A DNA stretch of 64,000 nucleotides, from positions 310,001 to 374,000 of the forward strand of contig NZ_CP019388.1 of the NCBI RefSeq assembly GCF_001971725.1, in the 5' to 3' direction. The position numbers were made by a program, and so were the translations under genes. The notes under the pieces are model-generated. The model was given only the letters and a program-made list of their open reading frames with translations. It was not told the DNA's origin and made no database searches. Shown in pieces: positions 1 through 8,617 of the stretch (its first letter is position 1; every line of letters begins with the position of its first letter). Source of the DNA: Winogradskyella sp. J14-2. Its GTDB lineage: Bacteria > Bacteroidota > Bacteroidia > Flavobacteriales > Flavobacteriaceae.

Positions 1-504
1 ATTTTTGTCCCAATTTGTATGGGCAATAAAGGCATCTTCAATTTCAGGATTGCTGATGCCATCAATCTGATAAAAATGAAGCATACCGTTAATATCTAGC
101 CCGTGCGTGCTCATCACAAAGGCATTTACAGGTATATCTGCTTGTAAAGAACCTGAAGTTCCTATTCTTATAATGTTAAGGCTTGTTAATTGTGTTTTTG
201 GCTTGCGTGTTTTTAAATCTATGTTTACTAAAGCATCAAGCTCATTTAGCACAATATCGATGTTGTCTGGTCCTATTCCGGTTGAGATTACCGTTATTCT
301 CCTATCTTTGTAATAGCCTGTTTGTGTCTTAAATTCTCTTTTTTGAGTGCTGAATTCAATACTGTCAAAGTGTTTGGTTATTTTCTCTACACGATCTTGG
401 TCTCCAACAAATATAATGGTGTCCGAGATATTTTCTGGTTTTAAATTTAGATGGTAAACGCTACCATCTGGATTTAAAATTAATTCTGAGTCTTTAATCG
501 ACAT
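1..504 (-). CDS. Nucleoside phosphorylase (purine/uridine type), 3' part missing
   Basis: The reverse strand reads without a stop from an ATG at 504 to the window edge (168 codons), so only the N-terminal part is present. The translated text has the features of the uridine/purine nucleoside phosphorylase family: an early VGDQDRV segment, STGIGPDNIDIVLNEL and a phosphate-site-like IRIGTSGS stretch. Such enzymes split nucleosides by phosphate to base and (deoxy)ribose-1-phosphate in cytosolic salvage. The start overlaps the end of the DUF1835 gene by 11 bases, so the two are very likely co-transcribed. Whether it prefers uridine or purine nucleosides cannot be told from this part. Confidence 0.8.
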   Translation of the reverse strand, partial: MSIKDSELILNPDGSVYHLNLKPENISDTIIFVGDQDRVEKITKHFDSIEFSTQKREFKTQTGYYKDRRITVISTGIGPDNIDIVLNELDALVNIDLKTRKPKTQLTSLNIIRIGTSGSLQADIPVNAFVMSTHGLDINGMLHFYQIDGISNPEIEDAFIAHTNWDKN

Positions 505-1435
505 GTAGTATGGTCTTAATAAGTTTATTCTGGTCAACGCTAAACTGAAATTCTAAACGTTTTACACCACCGTAGGTCATGTTGTTATTAACTTCAGTGG
601 CAAAATTATGTTGTCTTAGCAAGGCTTCGTGGCCTTTTCGGTTGAGTTTTAAACTGTTTTCAACTTCTTCAAAAAAGATACTTAATTTATCTATTAATCG
701 ACGATGTTGTGTGTCTCCAAACCCATAATAGCCTTGATAATTAAGGCTATAACCTAATAAATGATGTCTAGATTTTATATCATTATCTCTAATTAACCTA
801 AGTATGTTGTCTTCTAATACACTGAGTCCACTTTTTTGGTGAGGAAATCGTTTTAGGTGTGCTTTTAGGCAGCTACTCATGTATTTAAAACTAGATTCTT
901 TTACAATGTAGGGTTTTAAAATATTGTGGTCTTTGCCACAATAGGTTCGCCAGAGCGCAATGGCAAGCTCTATGTCTTCCTTATTTAATTTTATGCGTTT
1001 ATCGTAATGATCTAATAATTGAGTTTGTGTGAGTTCGCCCAATCCTTTAAGATTTTTTTCTCCTTCAACACGACCGCTACAAATAGGATAAAGCGGTTTT
1101 TTTATTTTTTTCTGATGCAAAAGATTTAAAACACCTAATAGGTTAATGTGGCAAAACAAGTCATATTCAAACCAAAGGTGTATTTCTTCATATTTCTCCG
1201 TATTATCGAGTTTAGATAACTCTTTTTGAAGTTCTCTTTCGTCAACTTCGATATTGTAGTGGTCTTTTAAAAATGTGCGCCGAAGGTTAAAGAACTCTTT
1301 TGAATCGATCTTCGGAATTGTTGGACCCTCGCACAGCATTTCTTGCCATGTTAAAATATCATCTTTAAAATCTAACTCTCTTAAGTAGCCTGTTAAAGCG
1401 CTACCATTGGTAATATGAAGAATTTTTTGGGTCAT
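494..1435 (-). CDS. DUF1835 domain protein
   Basis: This 313-residue protein opens with the ILHITNGSALTGYLRE stretch followed by LTWQEMLCEGPT, which is characteristic of DUF1835. The rest is mostly helical and charged, with no signal peptide or membrane segment, so it is probably cytosolic. No biochemical role is established for the family. It lies 5 bases downstream of the SUI1 gene and overlaps the nucleoside phosphorylase by 11 bases, as part of a four-gene operon. The linkage to nucleoside and translation genes is suggestive only. Confidence 0.8.
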   Translation of the reverse strand: MTQKILHITNGSALTGYLRELDFKDDILTWQEMLCEGPTIPKIDSKEFFNLRRTFLKDHYNIEVDERELQKELSKLDNTEKYEEIHLWFEYDLFCHINLLGVLNLLHQKKIKKPLYPICSGRVEGEKNLKGLGELTQTQLLDHYDKRIKLNKEDIELAIALWRTYCGKDHNILKPYIVKESSFKYMSSCLKAHLKRFPHQKSGLSVLEDNILRLIRDNDIKSRHHLLGYSLNYQGYYGFGDTQHRRLIDKLSIFFEEVENSLKLNRKGHEALLRQHNFATEVNNNMTYGGVKRLEFQFSVDQNKLIKTILHVD

Positions 1436-1440
1436 AAAAA

Positions 1441-1770
1441 TTAACCTCCAACACGTTTTACTTTAAACCCTTTGTCCTTAAGAATGGTCATAATCTTATC
1501 TCTGTAATCTCCCTGTATGATGATTTTATCTTCCTTAAAACTACCACCAACACTAAGCTTAGTCTTTAGCTCTTTTGCTAGTTTTTTAAAATCTTCAGTA
1601 GCGCCTGTGTAACCCTCTAAAATTGTGATGGGTTTTCCTTTACGTTTTTCGTATTTGCAAATGATAGGAGCGTCCTGTAACCAAATGTCACTTTGCTCAT
1701 CAGTTTGTTCTTCTGAAGGCTCAGGCTTATGATCTGGAAAAAGATTTTTTAATTGATCTTGTAAATCCAT
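1441..1770 (-). CDS. SUI1/eIF1-family translation factor (YciH-like)
   Basis: The 109-residue protein has a disordered acidic N-terminus (about residues 1-35, with the EPSEEQTDEQSD stretch) followed by the SUI1 fold: KGKPITILEGYTG, then LAKELKTKLSVGGSFKED, then IIIQGDYRDKI. The loop before GGSFKED is the conserved basic, ribosome-contacting part of eIF1/YciH. Bacterial members are thought to influence initiation fidelity by binding the 30S subunit, but this is less well defined than for eIF1. Its stop and the next upstream gene's coding sequence overlap or abut within a base or two, which supports translational coupling. Confidence 0.88.
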   Translation of the reverse strand: MDLQDQLKNLFPDHKPEPSEEQTDEQSDIWLQDAPIICKYEKRKGKPITILEGYTGATEDFKKLAKELKTKLSVGGSFKEDKIIIQGDYRDKIMTILKDKGFKVKRVGG

Positions 1771-2753
1771 TATTTTTTAATCAGTCCAAGTTCTACTAAA
1801 CGTTCGTTTAAAAACTCACCAGCAGTAATATCATCATATAATTTTGGATGTTCTTCGTCTATACAACTATCTAGAACATCTAATTTCATTTCACTGATTG
1901 GATGCATAAAGAAGGGAATAGAGTAGCGTGATGTGCCCCAAAGTTCTCTGGGTGGATTGACAACACGGTGAATAGTAGATTTTAATTTATTATTTGAATG
2001 CCTAGATAGCATATCACCAACATTGATCATAAGTTCATCTGGTTCTGCAATGGCATCTAACCATTCGCCATCATGACGCTGCACTTGCAGGCCACGCCCT
2101 TGAGCGCCCATTAAAAGTGTAATTAGGTTAATGTCACCATGAGCAGCTGCTCTTACAGCATTCTTAGGTTCTTCAGTAATTGGTGGATAATGAATTGGTC
2201 TTAAAATAGAATTTCCATTATGGATGTAATTATCGAAATAAGTTTCTTCTAATCCAAGGTGCAAAGCTAAAGCACGTAATACGTATTTCGCGGTTTTCTC
2301 AAGCATTTGATACGTTTCTTTACCAACTTTATTAAACTCTGGGAGTTCTTTTACTTCAACGTTTGCAGGATATTCTTTTTTTCGCTCTTCATCATCTTCA
2401 ACATATTGGCCAAAATGCCAAAACTCTTTTAGATCACCTTCTTTTTTACCTTTTGCACTTTCTTTACCAAAAGATACATAACCTCTTTGTCCTCCTATTC
2501 CAGGTATTTCATAACTTTCTTTAACCTCTAAAGGTAAATTAAAAAAGTTCTTAACTTCGGTGTAAAGTCTATCAACTAATTCATCATCTAGGAAATGTCC
2601 TTTTAAAGCTACAAAGCCTATATCTTGATATGCTTTACCAATTTCGTCAATAAATTTTTGTTTTCTATTTGGGTCGTCCGAAAGGAAATCCTTTAAATCT
2701 ACGCTAGGTATTCTATCCATTGGAATTTTATTTAAAATATTGTCAATATACAA
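1770..2753 (-). CDS. Isopenicillin-N-synthase-like 2OG-Fe(II) oxygenase
   Basis: This 327-residue cytosolic enzyme has the iron-binding HGD pair in AAHGDINLITLLMG, the distal ligand in STIHRVVNPP, and the 2-oxoglutarate-binding RYSIPFF (RxS). These are complete for a 2OG-Fe(II) dioxygenase of the IPNS/DIOX type. The N-terminal part has the usual PSVDLKDFLSDD and GFVALKGH segments. The substrate is unknown; homologues are common in Flavobacteriaceae and are not evidence for beta-lactam synthesis. It is the first gene of the four-gene reverse-strand operon and is divergent from the E1 gene with a 109-base gap. Confidence 0.9.
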   Translation of the reverse strand: MYIDNILNKIPMDRIPSVDLKDFLSDDPNRKQKFIDEIGKAYQDIGFVALKGHFLDDELVDRLYTEVKNFFNLPLEVKESYEIPGIGGQRGYVSFGKESAKGKKEGDLKEFWHFGQYVEDDEERKKEYPANVEVKELPEFNKVGKETYQMLEKTAKYVLRALALHLGLEETYFDNYIHNGNSILRPIHYPPITEEPKNAVRAAAHGDINLITLLMGAQGRGLQVQRHDGEWLDAIAEPDELMINVGDMLSRHSNNKLKSTIHRVVNPPRELWGTSRYSIPFFMHPISEMKLDVLDSCIDEEHPKLYDDITAGEFLNERLVELGLIKK

Positions 2754-2834
2754 AAGTAATTAAATAGTCGTAAAATGTGAATATCTAGTGAAGACATTTA
2801 TATTGTTGACTCCCTATTATTAAAGCATTTTATT

Positions 2835-2842
2835 TACATTTG
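2835..2842 (+). promoter_or_regulatory. Candidate -7 promoter element for the E1 gene
   Basis: TACATTTG matches the Bacteroidota -7 consensus TAnnTTTG and lies 20 bases before the E1 start codon, leaving an A/T-rich leader. A TTG at the ideal distance is not evident, so this is a one-box call. Confidence 0.45.
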
Positions 2843-2862
2843 AACCTCTAGAATTATAATAT

Positions 2863-4863
2863 ATGCCAACAATAACAAAAAGCAATATAGACTACGATAA
2901 GCGCAATCTAAGTGATAAAGTATTACTAAAACTATATTACAACATGTTGAGACCTCGACTTATAGAGGAAAAAATGCTCATATTGCTAAGACAAGGAAAA
3001 ATATCTAAATGGTTTTCTGGTATCGGACAAGAGGCAATTTCAGTAGGTGTAACTATGGCTCTAAAACCTAGCGAGTATATATTACCAATGCATAGAAATC
3101 TTGGTGTTTTTACCACCAGAGAGATTCCACTTCATCGTTTATTTTGTCAATGGCAAGGTAAGGCCAGTGGTTTTACAAAAGGAAGAGATCGCTCGTTTCA
3201 TTTTGGTACGCAAGAGTACAATATTGTTGGTATGATTTCTCATTTAGGACCTCAACTTGGTGTGGCAGACGGTATTGCTTTAGCTAATCTATTAAAAAAC
3301 AACGGACAAGTAACTGCTGTTTTTACAGGTGAAGGTGGAACTAGTGAAGGTGACTTTCATGAGGCATTAAATGTTGCTTCGGTATGGCAACTGCCAGTAA
3401 TTTTCTGTATTGAGAATAATGGCTACGGTTTATCAACACCAACAAATGAGCAATATTTCTGTAAACACCTTGCAGATAGAGGCAAAGGATATGGTATAGA
3501 GTCTTTTATATTAGATGGCAACAATATTATTGAGACCTATTCTAAAGTTAAAAAGTTAGCAGAGAGCATAAGAAAACGACCAAGGCCAATATTAATTGAG
3601 TTTAAAACCTTTAGACGTCGAGGTCATGAAGAAGCCAGTGGTACAAAATATGTTCCGAAGGAATTAATGGAAGAGTGGGAAGCAAAAGATCCTATTGAAA
3701 ACTTTAGAAGCTACTTGTTCAGTAAAAAGATCCTTTCTGCTGAAATTGATGATAAATATGTAACTGAAATTAAGGCTGAAATTGACGCTTCTCTTGAATC
3801 TGCATATGCAGAAGCTGAAATAACACCCAATGAAAGTGTTGAATTAGATGATGTGTATCAATCATTTAATTATGAGGAATTTAAACCAAATAATGAATTA
3901 AAAGAACAACGTCTAATTGATGCGATTTCTGAAGGTTTAAAACAATCTATGGAAAAGCACTCAGACTTGGTGATTATGGGACAAGACATAGCTGAGTATG
4001 GAGGTGTTTTTAAAATTACTGAAGGTTTTGTAGAACAGTTTGGTAAAGACAGAGTTAGAAATACACCTATTTGTGAATCTGCAATTGTTGAAGCGGGAAT
4101 GGGTCTGTCTATCGCTGGTATGAAGGCTATCGTAGAAATGCAATTCTCTGATTTTGTAACATCTGGTTTTAATCCTATAGTTAATTACTTAGCAAAATCA
4201 CATTACCGATGGAAACAGAATGCAGACGTCGTAGTGCGGATGCCTTGTGGTGCAGGTGTGGCTGCGGGTCCTTTTCACTCACAAACTAACGAAGCTTGGT
4301 TTACTAAAACACCAGGTCTTAAGGTAGTCTATCCTGCGTTTCCTTATGATGCAAAAGGCCTATTGGCAACAGCAATAAACGACCCAAATCCTGTGCTGTT
4401 CTTTGAACATAAAGCTCTTTATAGAAGCATAAGACAAGATGTACCAACAAATTATTACACGTTGCCTTTTGGTGAAGCAGTATTGTTAAAAGAAGGTGAC
4501 GATGTTTCAATTATAACTTATGGCGCAGGTGTACATTGGGCTTTAGAAACTTTAGAAAACAATACTGATATATCTGCAGATTTAATTGATTTGAGGACAC
4601 TACAGCCTTTAGATAATGTTTCTATTATTAATTCGGTAAAAAAGACTGGTAAAGCTATTATCTTACAAGAAGATAGTATGTTTGGGGGCATAGCAAGTGA
4701 TATTTCTGCACTAATAATGGAAGCGTGTTTTAAATATTTGGATGCACCCGTTAAACGTGTCGCAAGCTTGGAAACACCTATTCCATTTGCACCGCAACTA
4801 GAACAACAATATTTAGCCAAAGGAAAGTTTGAAAAGGCTTTAATTCAGCTTTTAGAATACTAA
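2863..4863 (+). CDS. Fused 2-oxoacid (branched-chain) dehydrogenase E1 alpha-beta
   Basis: This 666-residue protein joins an E1-alpha half (about 1-330) to an E1-beta half (about 345-666). The alpha half carries the thiamine-diphosphate/Mg site, GEGGTSEGDF to the IENNGYG segment (about 156-187). The beta half starts with RLIDAISEGLKQ and contains MGQDIAEYGGVFKIT and NTPICESAIVEAGMG. E1 decarboxylates 2-oxoacids and passes the acyl group to lipoyl-E2. In flavobacteria this fused form is usually annotated as the branched-chain (2-oxoisovalerate) enzyme, making branched acyl-CoA primers for iso-fatty acids. E2 and E3 are not in the window. Pyruvate as substrate is less likely but not excluded. 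Confidence 0.9.
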   Translation: MPTITKSNIDYDKRNLSDKVLLKLYYNMLRPRLIEEKMLILLRQGKISKWFSGIGQEAISVGVTMALKPSEYILPMHRNLGVFTTREIPLHRLFCQWQGKASGFTKGRDRSFHFGTQEYNIVGMISHLGPQLGVADGIALANLLKNNGQVTAVFTGEGGTSEGDFHEALNVASVWQLPVIFCIENNGYGLSTPTNEQYFCKHLADRGKGYGIESFILDGNNIIETYSKVKKLAESIRKRPRPILIEFKTFRRRGHEEASGTKYVPKELMEEWEAKDPIENFRSYLFSKKILSAEIDDKYVTEIKAEIDASLESAYAEAEITPNESVELDDVYQSFNYEEFKPNNELKEQRLIDAISEGLKQSMEKHSDLVIMGQDIAEYGGVFKITEGFVEQFGKDRVRNTPICESAIVEAGMGLSIAGMKAIVEMQFSDFVTSGFNPIVNYLAKSHYRWKQNADVVVRMPCGAGVAAGPFHSQTNEAWFTKTPGLKVVYPAFPYDAKGLLATAINDPNPVLFFEHKALYRSIRQDVPTNYYTLPFGEAVLLKEGDDVSIITYGAGVHWALETLENNTDISADLIDLRTLQPLDNVSIINSVKKTGKAIILQEDSMFGGIASDISALIMEACFKYLDAPVKRVASLETPIPFAPQLEQQYLAKGKFEKALIQLLEY

Positions 4864-4986
4864 ATTATTGTAAAACATATGATTAACTTAAAAATTGTCA
4901 GTATTTCTGAAAGTTTTTTCAGTTAATTTTTATTGGCACTTGCTTTTCTGCTTATTAAAAACTGTAATGTCTAATTTAGATTTTAA

Positions 4987-5273
4987 AACGAAAAGTATGA
5001 AGTAGAAATGGCGGTGCCTGTTTTAAAAAGAATTGGATTTTGACGTTTGTTTAGACAATCTAATGCTATCCACTACCAGAGAATTAAGTAATGAAAATAG
5101 AAAGCTCTACCCAAAATTTTCCGAGACGTGAGTTTGGTTACGCTTCATTGACTTTACCTGAAACGGTAGGAACTGAAAAAATAAAGGCAATGTATAAAGA
5201 TGATATTCTTAAAACTGTTGTTGCCAAAACACGAAAATGTAAAAACCCTTTAAAACAGATAAAGATTTCTTAA
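4987..5273 (+). pseudogene. Decayed Hsp20/alpha-crystallin small heat-shock protein gene
   Basis: Three different reading frames spell successive parts of one Hsp20 chaperone. Near 4987-5040 the text NEKYEVEMAVPVLKR matches the start of the alpha-crystallin domain. From about 5036 another frame gives DFDVCLDNLMLSTTREL. From about 5106 a third gives NFPRREFGYASLTLPETV, then KIKAMYKDDIL and a C-terminal KQIKIS ending at the stop at 5273. At least two frameshifts separate these, the usual F-x-R-S-F after GYAS has lost residues, and no intact N-terminus is visible. A short open frame starting at 5091 is only the last fragment. A real but broken gene is the simplest reading. Confidence 0.8.
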
Positions 5274-5294
5274 CATTCTAAGTATCTTTAAAAC

Positions 5295-5326
5295 AAAGCC
5301 GACTAACAAATGCTGGCTTTTTTTTT
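5295..5326 (+). terminator. Rho-independent terminator after the Hsp20 remnant
   Basis: AAAGCC (5295-5300) pairs with GGCTTT (5315-5320) around a 14-base loop and is followed by a T run. It sits 21 bases after the pseudogene stop, showing that the locus once ended as a normal gene. Confidence 0.6.
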
Positions 5327-5501
5327 GATAATTTTTAAACAATAGCTATTAATTCCTTTAAAACTTTAATATTTATTGTTTTGTATTGTTTCATCGATAA
5401 AATATGTTTTTTGTCGATTGTTAAAAAATAGTTAATTGATTTTATTGATTTAGTCATTGTATCATTTATTTTTAACAATTCTTAATAATAAAAATAGAGT
5501 T

Positions 5502-7814
5502 ATGAGACTAAAATTACTTTTTGTGTTAGCGCTTTTTATGTCTTTCACATTTGCCCAACAAATCCCTAATGATATTAAACCTCCTAGTTGGTTTAAGAAT
5601 AATTTAAAAACGGTTAAGCCTTATAAATTACCATCTTTTAATCTTAAGAAACTACAGGATGAAGACAAAATCAATGATAAAGATAAATCTAAGCCTTGGC
5701 GCTTTGGTCACGATATTTATGTAGATCATAATTTTAATGCTGTTGGTGAGTGGACAACTTTAGAGAACGGTGATCGTATTTGGAGAATGGCATATAAATC
5801 TGAAGGCGCATATACATTAAACTTTATGTTTGATGAATTTTGGATACCAGAGGGTGCAACACTTTATGTATACAATGACCAAAAAGATGATCTATTAAGA
5901 CCATTTACGCACCACAACAACAATCCCGACGATGTATTGGGCACATGGATGGTTAATGGCGATCAGGCTTGGATAGAATATTACGAACCTGCAAATGTAG
6001 TTGGTCAGGCGAGACTTACTGTAGGTTCTGTAATACATGGTTACCGTACCGCAGAGACCTATCAAAAAGGACTTGGCGATTCGGGCGATTGCAATCAAGA
6101 CGTAGATTGCGATATTACACCACCTTCAGATCCTTTTCAACTTAATACAAGGAAAGAGGAGGTAAAACGTGCTTCAGCCATGATTACAGTTGGAGGTGGA
6201 ACTGGGATTTGCTCTGGTACTTTAATAAATAACACCAACAACGATGGTACTCCATATTTTATAACTGCCAATCATTGCGGCTTTAATCCAGGTTGGGCGT
6301 TCCGATTTAATTGGAGAAGTCCTAATCCCTCATGTAGTACTACAGCTAATAGTCCAAATGGTTCTTTCGACCAGACGGTTAGTGGTGCCATTTTAAGAGC
6401 AAATAGCTCTCAGTCTGACATGGCTTTGGTTGAAATTACAGATGCTAGTTTTTTTAACAACAATCCAGATGTGGTTTGGTCTGGATGGAACAGATCAACA
6501 ACCTATAATCCTACCGTAAATTTTGGTATTCACCATCCAAGTGGTGATATTCAGAAAACCTGTAGAGAAGATGATGGAGCCTACAGACAAGTTGTTAATT
6601 TTGGTGGTAATCCAAATACACAAATGTGGTTTATAGATCAGTGGGAATTAGGAGTAACAGAACCAGGCTCGTCTGGCTCAGGACTTTTTAATGAAGTAGG
6701 GCATTTAATTGGTGTACTTTCTGGTGGTTCAGCAGCTTGTACTGGAACGTCCAATAATGGTGGAGTTGATTTTTATGGGCGTTTTGATGTGGCATGGAGC
6801 TTTGGTAGCACTGCGTCCTCAAGATTGAGCGATTGGCTAGATCCAGGAAATACTGGTGTACAGACCTTAGATATTTTTCCTGCGATTCAAATATTTGATA
6901 ACGATGCATCTGTAAACGGTGGGCCAGGCTTAGAAGCTGAACTATGTGGTGCTGATTTTACTCCTCAAATAACTGTTGTAAACAGAGGAAACCTACCATT
7001 GACCTCAGCAATTATTACATATAGTTTTGATGCTGGAGCAGATACAGTTGTAAACTGGACAGGCTCTTTATTAACTGGTGAAGAGGCTGTAGTAGCAACA
7101 CCAACTTATGGAAATTTATCAGTTGGAAACCATATTTTAAATATATCTGTGTCTAATCCAAATGGTGTGGCAGACGAGAATATGGCAAACGACAACTTTA
7201 CTCACAGTTTTGATGTTTCTCCAGAATACTCAACCAACACAGTGATTTTTAATTTAACTACTGATGATTGGGCAGGTGAAACCTCTTGGGAATTGTTGGA
7301 CAGCAACGGAACTATTGTAGCAGATGGTCCTAACACTCCTTATGTAGATTTTACTACGTATCAAGAGACGATAACCATCCCTACGTTTGACGAATGTTAT
7401 GTGTTTACAATATTTGATTCTTATGGAGATGGTATTTGTTGTAGTTTTGGTAATGGTACCTATAATTTACAAGATGAGAACGGAAATATTATCATTACTG
7501 GTGGTGATTTTGGAAGCAGTGAGTCAGTACAATTTAATGCGCTAAACCCACTAAGTATTGATGAATATGGTTTAGAAAACAATATTTCGTTTTATCCCAA
7601 CCCTGTTAATGATAACTTAAATATTACGGTAAAACAGACAACTGAAAACTTAAAATATGAAGTTTTCAATATGATGGGACAGGTAGTATCTAAAGGAGAT
7701 TTAGCGCCTAATAATACTAGTGTTATAGATATGACAAGCTATCAATCTGGTGTTTATTTTGTAAAGTTGTCTACAGCAACTAGTGCATTTACTAAAAAGA
7801 TAATGAAAAACTAG
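5502..7814 (+). CDS. T9SS-exported trypsin-like serine protease (lysyl endopeptidase-like)
   Basis: The start at 5502 is chosen because it begins directly with a signal peptide (MRLKLLFVLALFMSFTFAQ); an upstream in-frame ATG would add 15 non-signal residues. The 770-residue protein has the S1 catalytic triad in the lysyl-endopeptidase context: His258 in TANHCGF, Asp306 in SDMALVEI and Ser391 in GSSGSGLF, with several cysteines nearby. Beta-sandwich regions follow (about 465-690), and a type A T9SS sorting domain ends the protein (YPNPVNDNLNITV to the terminal FTKKIMKN). It is therefore exported through the Sec pathway and T9SS and released or surface-anchored. It stands alone between terminators. 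Cleavage after lysine is inferred from similarity only. Confidence 0.9.
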   Translation: MRLKLLFVLALFMSFTFAQQIPNDIKPPSWFKNNLKTVKPYKLPSFNLKKLQDEDKINDKDKSKPWRFGHDIYVDHNFNAVGEWTTLENGDRIWRMAYKSEGAYTLNFMFDEFWIPEGATLYVYNDQKDDLLRPFTHHNNNPDDVLGTWMVNGDQAWIEYYEPANVVGQARLTVGSVIHGYRTAETYQKGLGDSGDCNQDVDCDITPPSDPFQLNTRKEEVKRASAMITVGGGTGICSGTLINNTNNDGTPYFITANHCGFNPGWAFRFNWRSPNPSCSTTANSPNGSFDQTVSGAILRANSSQSDMALVEITDASFFNNNPDVVWSGWNRSTTYNPTVNFGIHHPSGDIQKTCREDDGAYRQVVNFGGNPNTQMWFIDQWELGVTEPGSSGSGLFNEVGHLIGVLSGGSAACTGTSNNGGVDFYGRFDVAWSFGSTASSRLSDWLDPGNTGVQTLDIFPAIQIFDNDASVNGGPGLEAELCGADFTPQITVVNRGNLPLTSAIITYSFDAGADTVVNWTGSLLTGEEAVVATPTYGNLSVGNHILNISVSNPNGVADENMANDNFTHSFDVSPEYSTNTVIFNLTTDDWAGETSWELLDSNGTIVADGPNTPYVDFTTYQETITIPTFDECYVFTIFDSYGDGICCSFGNGTYNLQDENGNIIITGGDFGSSESVQFNALNPLSIDEYGLENNISFYPNPVNDNLNITVKQTTENLKYEVFNMMGQVVSKGDLAPNNTSVIDMTSYQSGVYFVKLSTATSAFTKKIMKN

Positions 7815-7831
7815 AGTTAATCTTTAAGCAT

Positions 7832-7871
7832 AAAAAAGTCAGTTTCAAAAATGAAACTGACTTTTTTTTTT
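7832..7871. terminator. Strong hairpin terminator after the protease gene
   Basis: A long perfect stem, AAAAAAGTCAGTTTC pairing with GAAACTGACTTTTTT, is flanked by A and T runs, so it can work in both directions. It ends the protease transcript and could also end the small reverse-strand frames to its right. Confidence 0.85.
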
Positions 7872-7894
7872 TGGAAAGTTTGATTGATTGTTTT

Positions 7895-7966
7895 TTACAT
7901 CTTAATGTTCTCTAAGTCATCATCTAAACTGTGAGATGTATTAACAATTCTTGATAAGGCTTTCAT
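7895..7966 (-). CDS. Possible 23-residue peptide ORF
   Basis: In the 390-base gap between the protease and the 3D-domain gene, a reverse-strand ATG frame encodes a 23-residue peptide starting MKALSRIVNTSHSLDDD and ending ENIKM. The leader is A/T-rich (AAATAAAATCAATT before the ATG), as for flavobacterial starts. A terminator lies just downstream. I do not recognise it. The frame is too short for statistics, and support comes mainly from a second such frame immediately upstream. Confidence 0.3.
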   Translation of the reverse strand: MKALSRIVNTSHSLDDDLENIKM

Positions 7967-8001
7967 AATTGATTTTATTTAATGATTGATGAATTACGTT
8001 A

Positions 8002-8088
8002 TTATCTATAACGTCTTTTATTATTCCAAGTGTAACTTCTTGTTTCTGTTGTTGTACTTGTTAATTGATTGTTGTTTAATGTTCTCAT
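8002..8088 (-). CDS. Possible 28-residue basic peptide ORF
   Basis: This reverse-strand frame encodes a 28-residue peptide rich in Thr, Asn and Arg, beginning MRTLNNNQLTSTTTETRS and ending in NNKRRYR. It is 35 bases upstream of the 23-residue frame, and both share an A-rich leader and the same terminator, so they could form a tiny operon. No signal peptide or known motif is visible. It might equally be a chance frame in A/T-rich DNA or part of a noncoding transcript. Confidence 0.3.
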   Translation of the reverse strand: MRTLNNNQLTSTTTETRSYTWNNKRRYR

Positions 8089-8206
8089 GATTTATTGTTT
8101 TTTAATTGATTACACTAAATAGACGACTATAAAATAGTTTTGTTACAGTACTTTGCATAACATGGTAGCGGTTTAACATATTTTAACGTTTTATTATCTT
8201 TAGTGT

Positions 8207-8617
8207 ATGAAAGTGAGCGTTTTATTATTGATATTATTTCTCAGTTTGCATAATTGCAAAACCCATAAAAAAGAGGATTGTTTTTCAAAATCCTTTGTTG
8301 TAACTGCTACTGCATACAATTCATTAGCATACCAAACAAATTCAAACCCTAGCATTACTGCTTTTGGTGATAGTCTTAAACCCAGTTTAAGATATATAGC
8401 CGTATCTAGAGATTTATTAGATTCTGGTCTGGTACATAACACTAAAGTAAAAATCGAAGGCTTTGATAGTCTCTTTACTGTTAAAGATAAAATGAATAGA
8501 CGTTGGCGAAAACGTATAGATATTTACATGGGAAACGATGTGCGAAAAGCTAAAAAATGGGGCAAAAAAAAGGTAAACATTGCGTATTGCATCAAAGGCA
8601 ATGACACATTGCTTTAA
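8207..8617 (+). CDS. 3D-domain lipoprotein (MltA C-terminal-like barrel)
   Basis: This 136-residue protein begins with a lipoprotein signal ending LSLHNC (Cys17). It then carries a 3D domain: VTATAYNS, RYIAVSRDLLDSGL, VKIEGF, and the hallmark aspartates in VKDKMNRRWRKRIDIYMG before KKWGKKKVNIAY. The fold is the small double-psi barrel of MltA and YabE-like proteins, which usually act on peptidoglycan. It is likely tethered to the outer or inner membrane facing the periplasm. Its stop overlaps the convergent exbD stop by 4 bases. Peptidoglycan cleavage is inferred, not shown. Confidence 0.82.
   Translation: MKVSVLLLILFLSLHNCKTHKKEDCFSKSFVVTATAYNSLAYQTNSNPSITAFGDSLKPSLRYIAVSRDLLDSGLVHNTKVKIEGFDSLFTVKDKMNRRWRKRIDIYMGNDVRKAKKWGKKKVNIAYCIKGNDTLL

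Noticed and set aside
1770..2753. Beta-lactam biosynthesis from the isopenicillin-N-synthase-like enzyme
   Set aside because: The similarity is at family level only, and no ACV synthetase or other pathway gene is near.
5091..5273. A 60-residue ORF as a gene of its own
   Set aside because: It is the last frame of a broken Hsp20 gene; its translation continues earlier pieces in two other frames.
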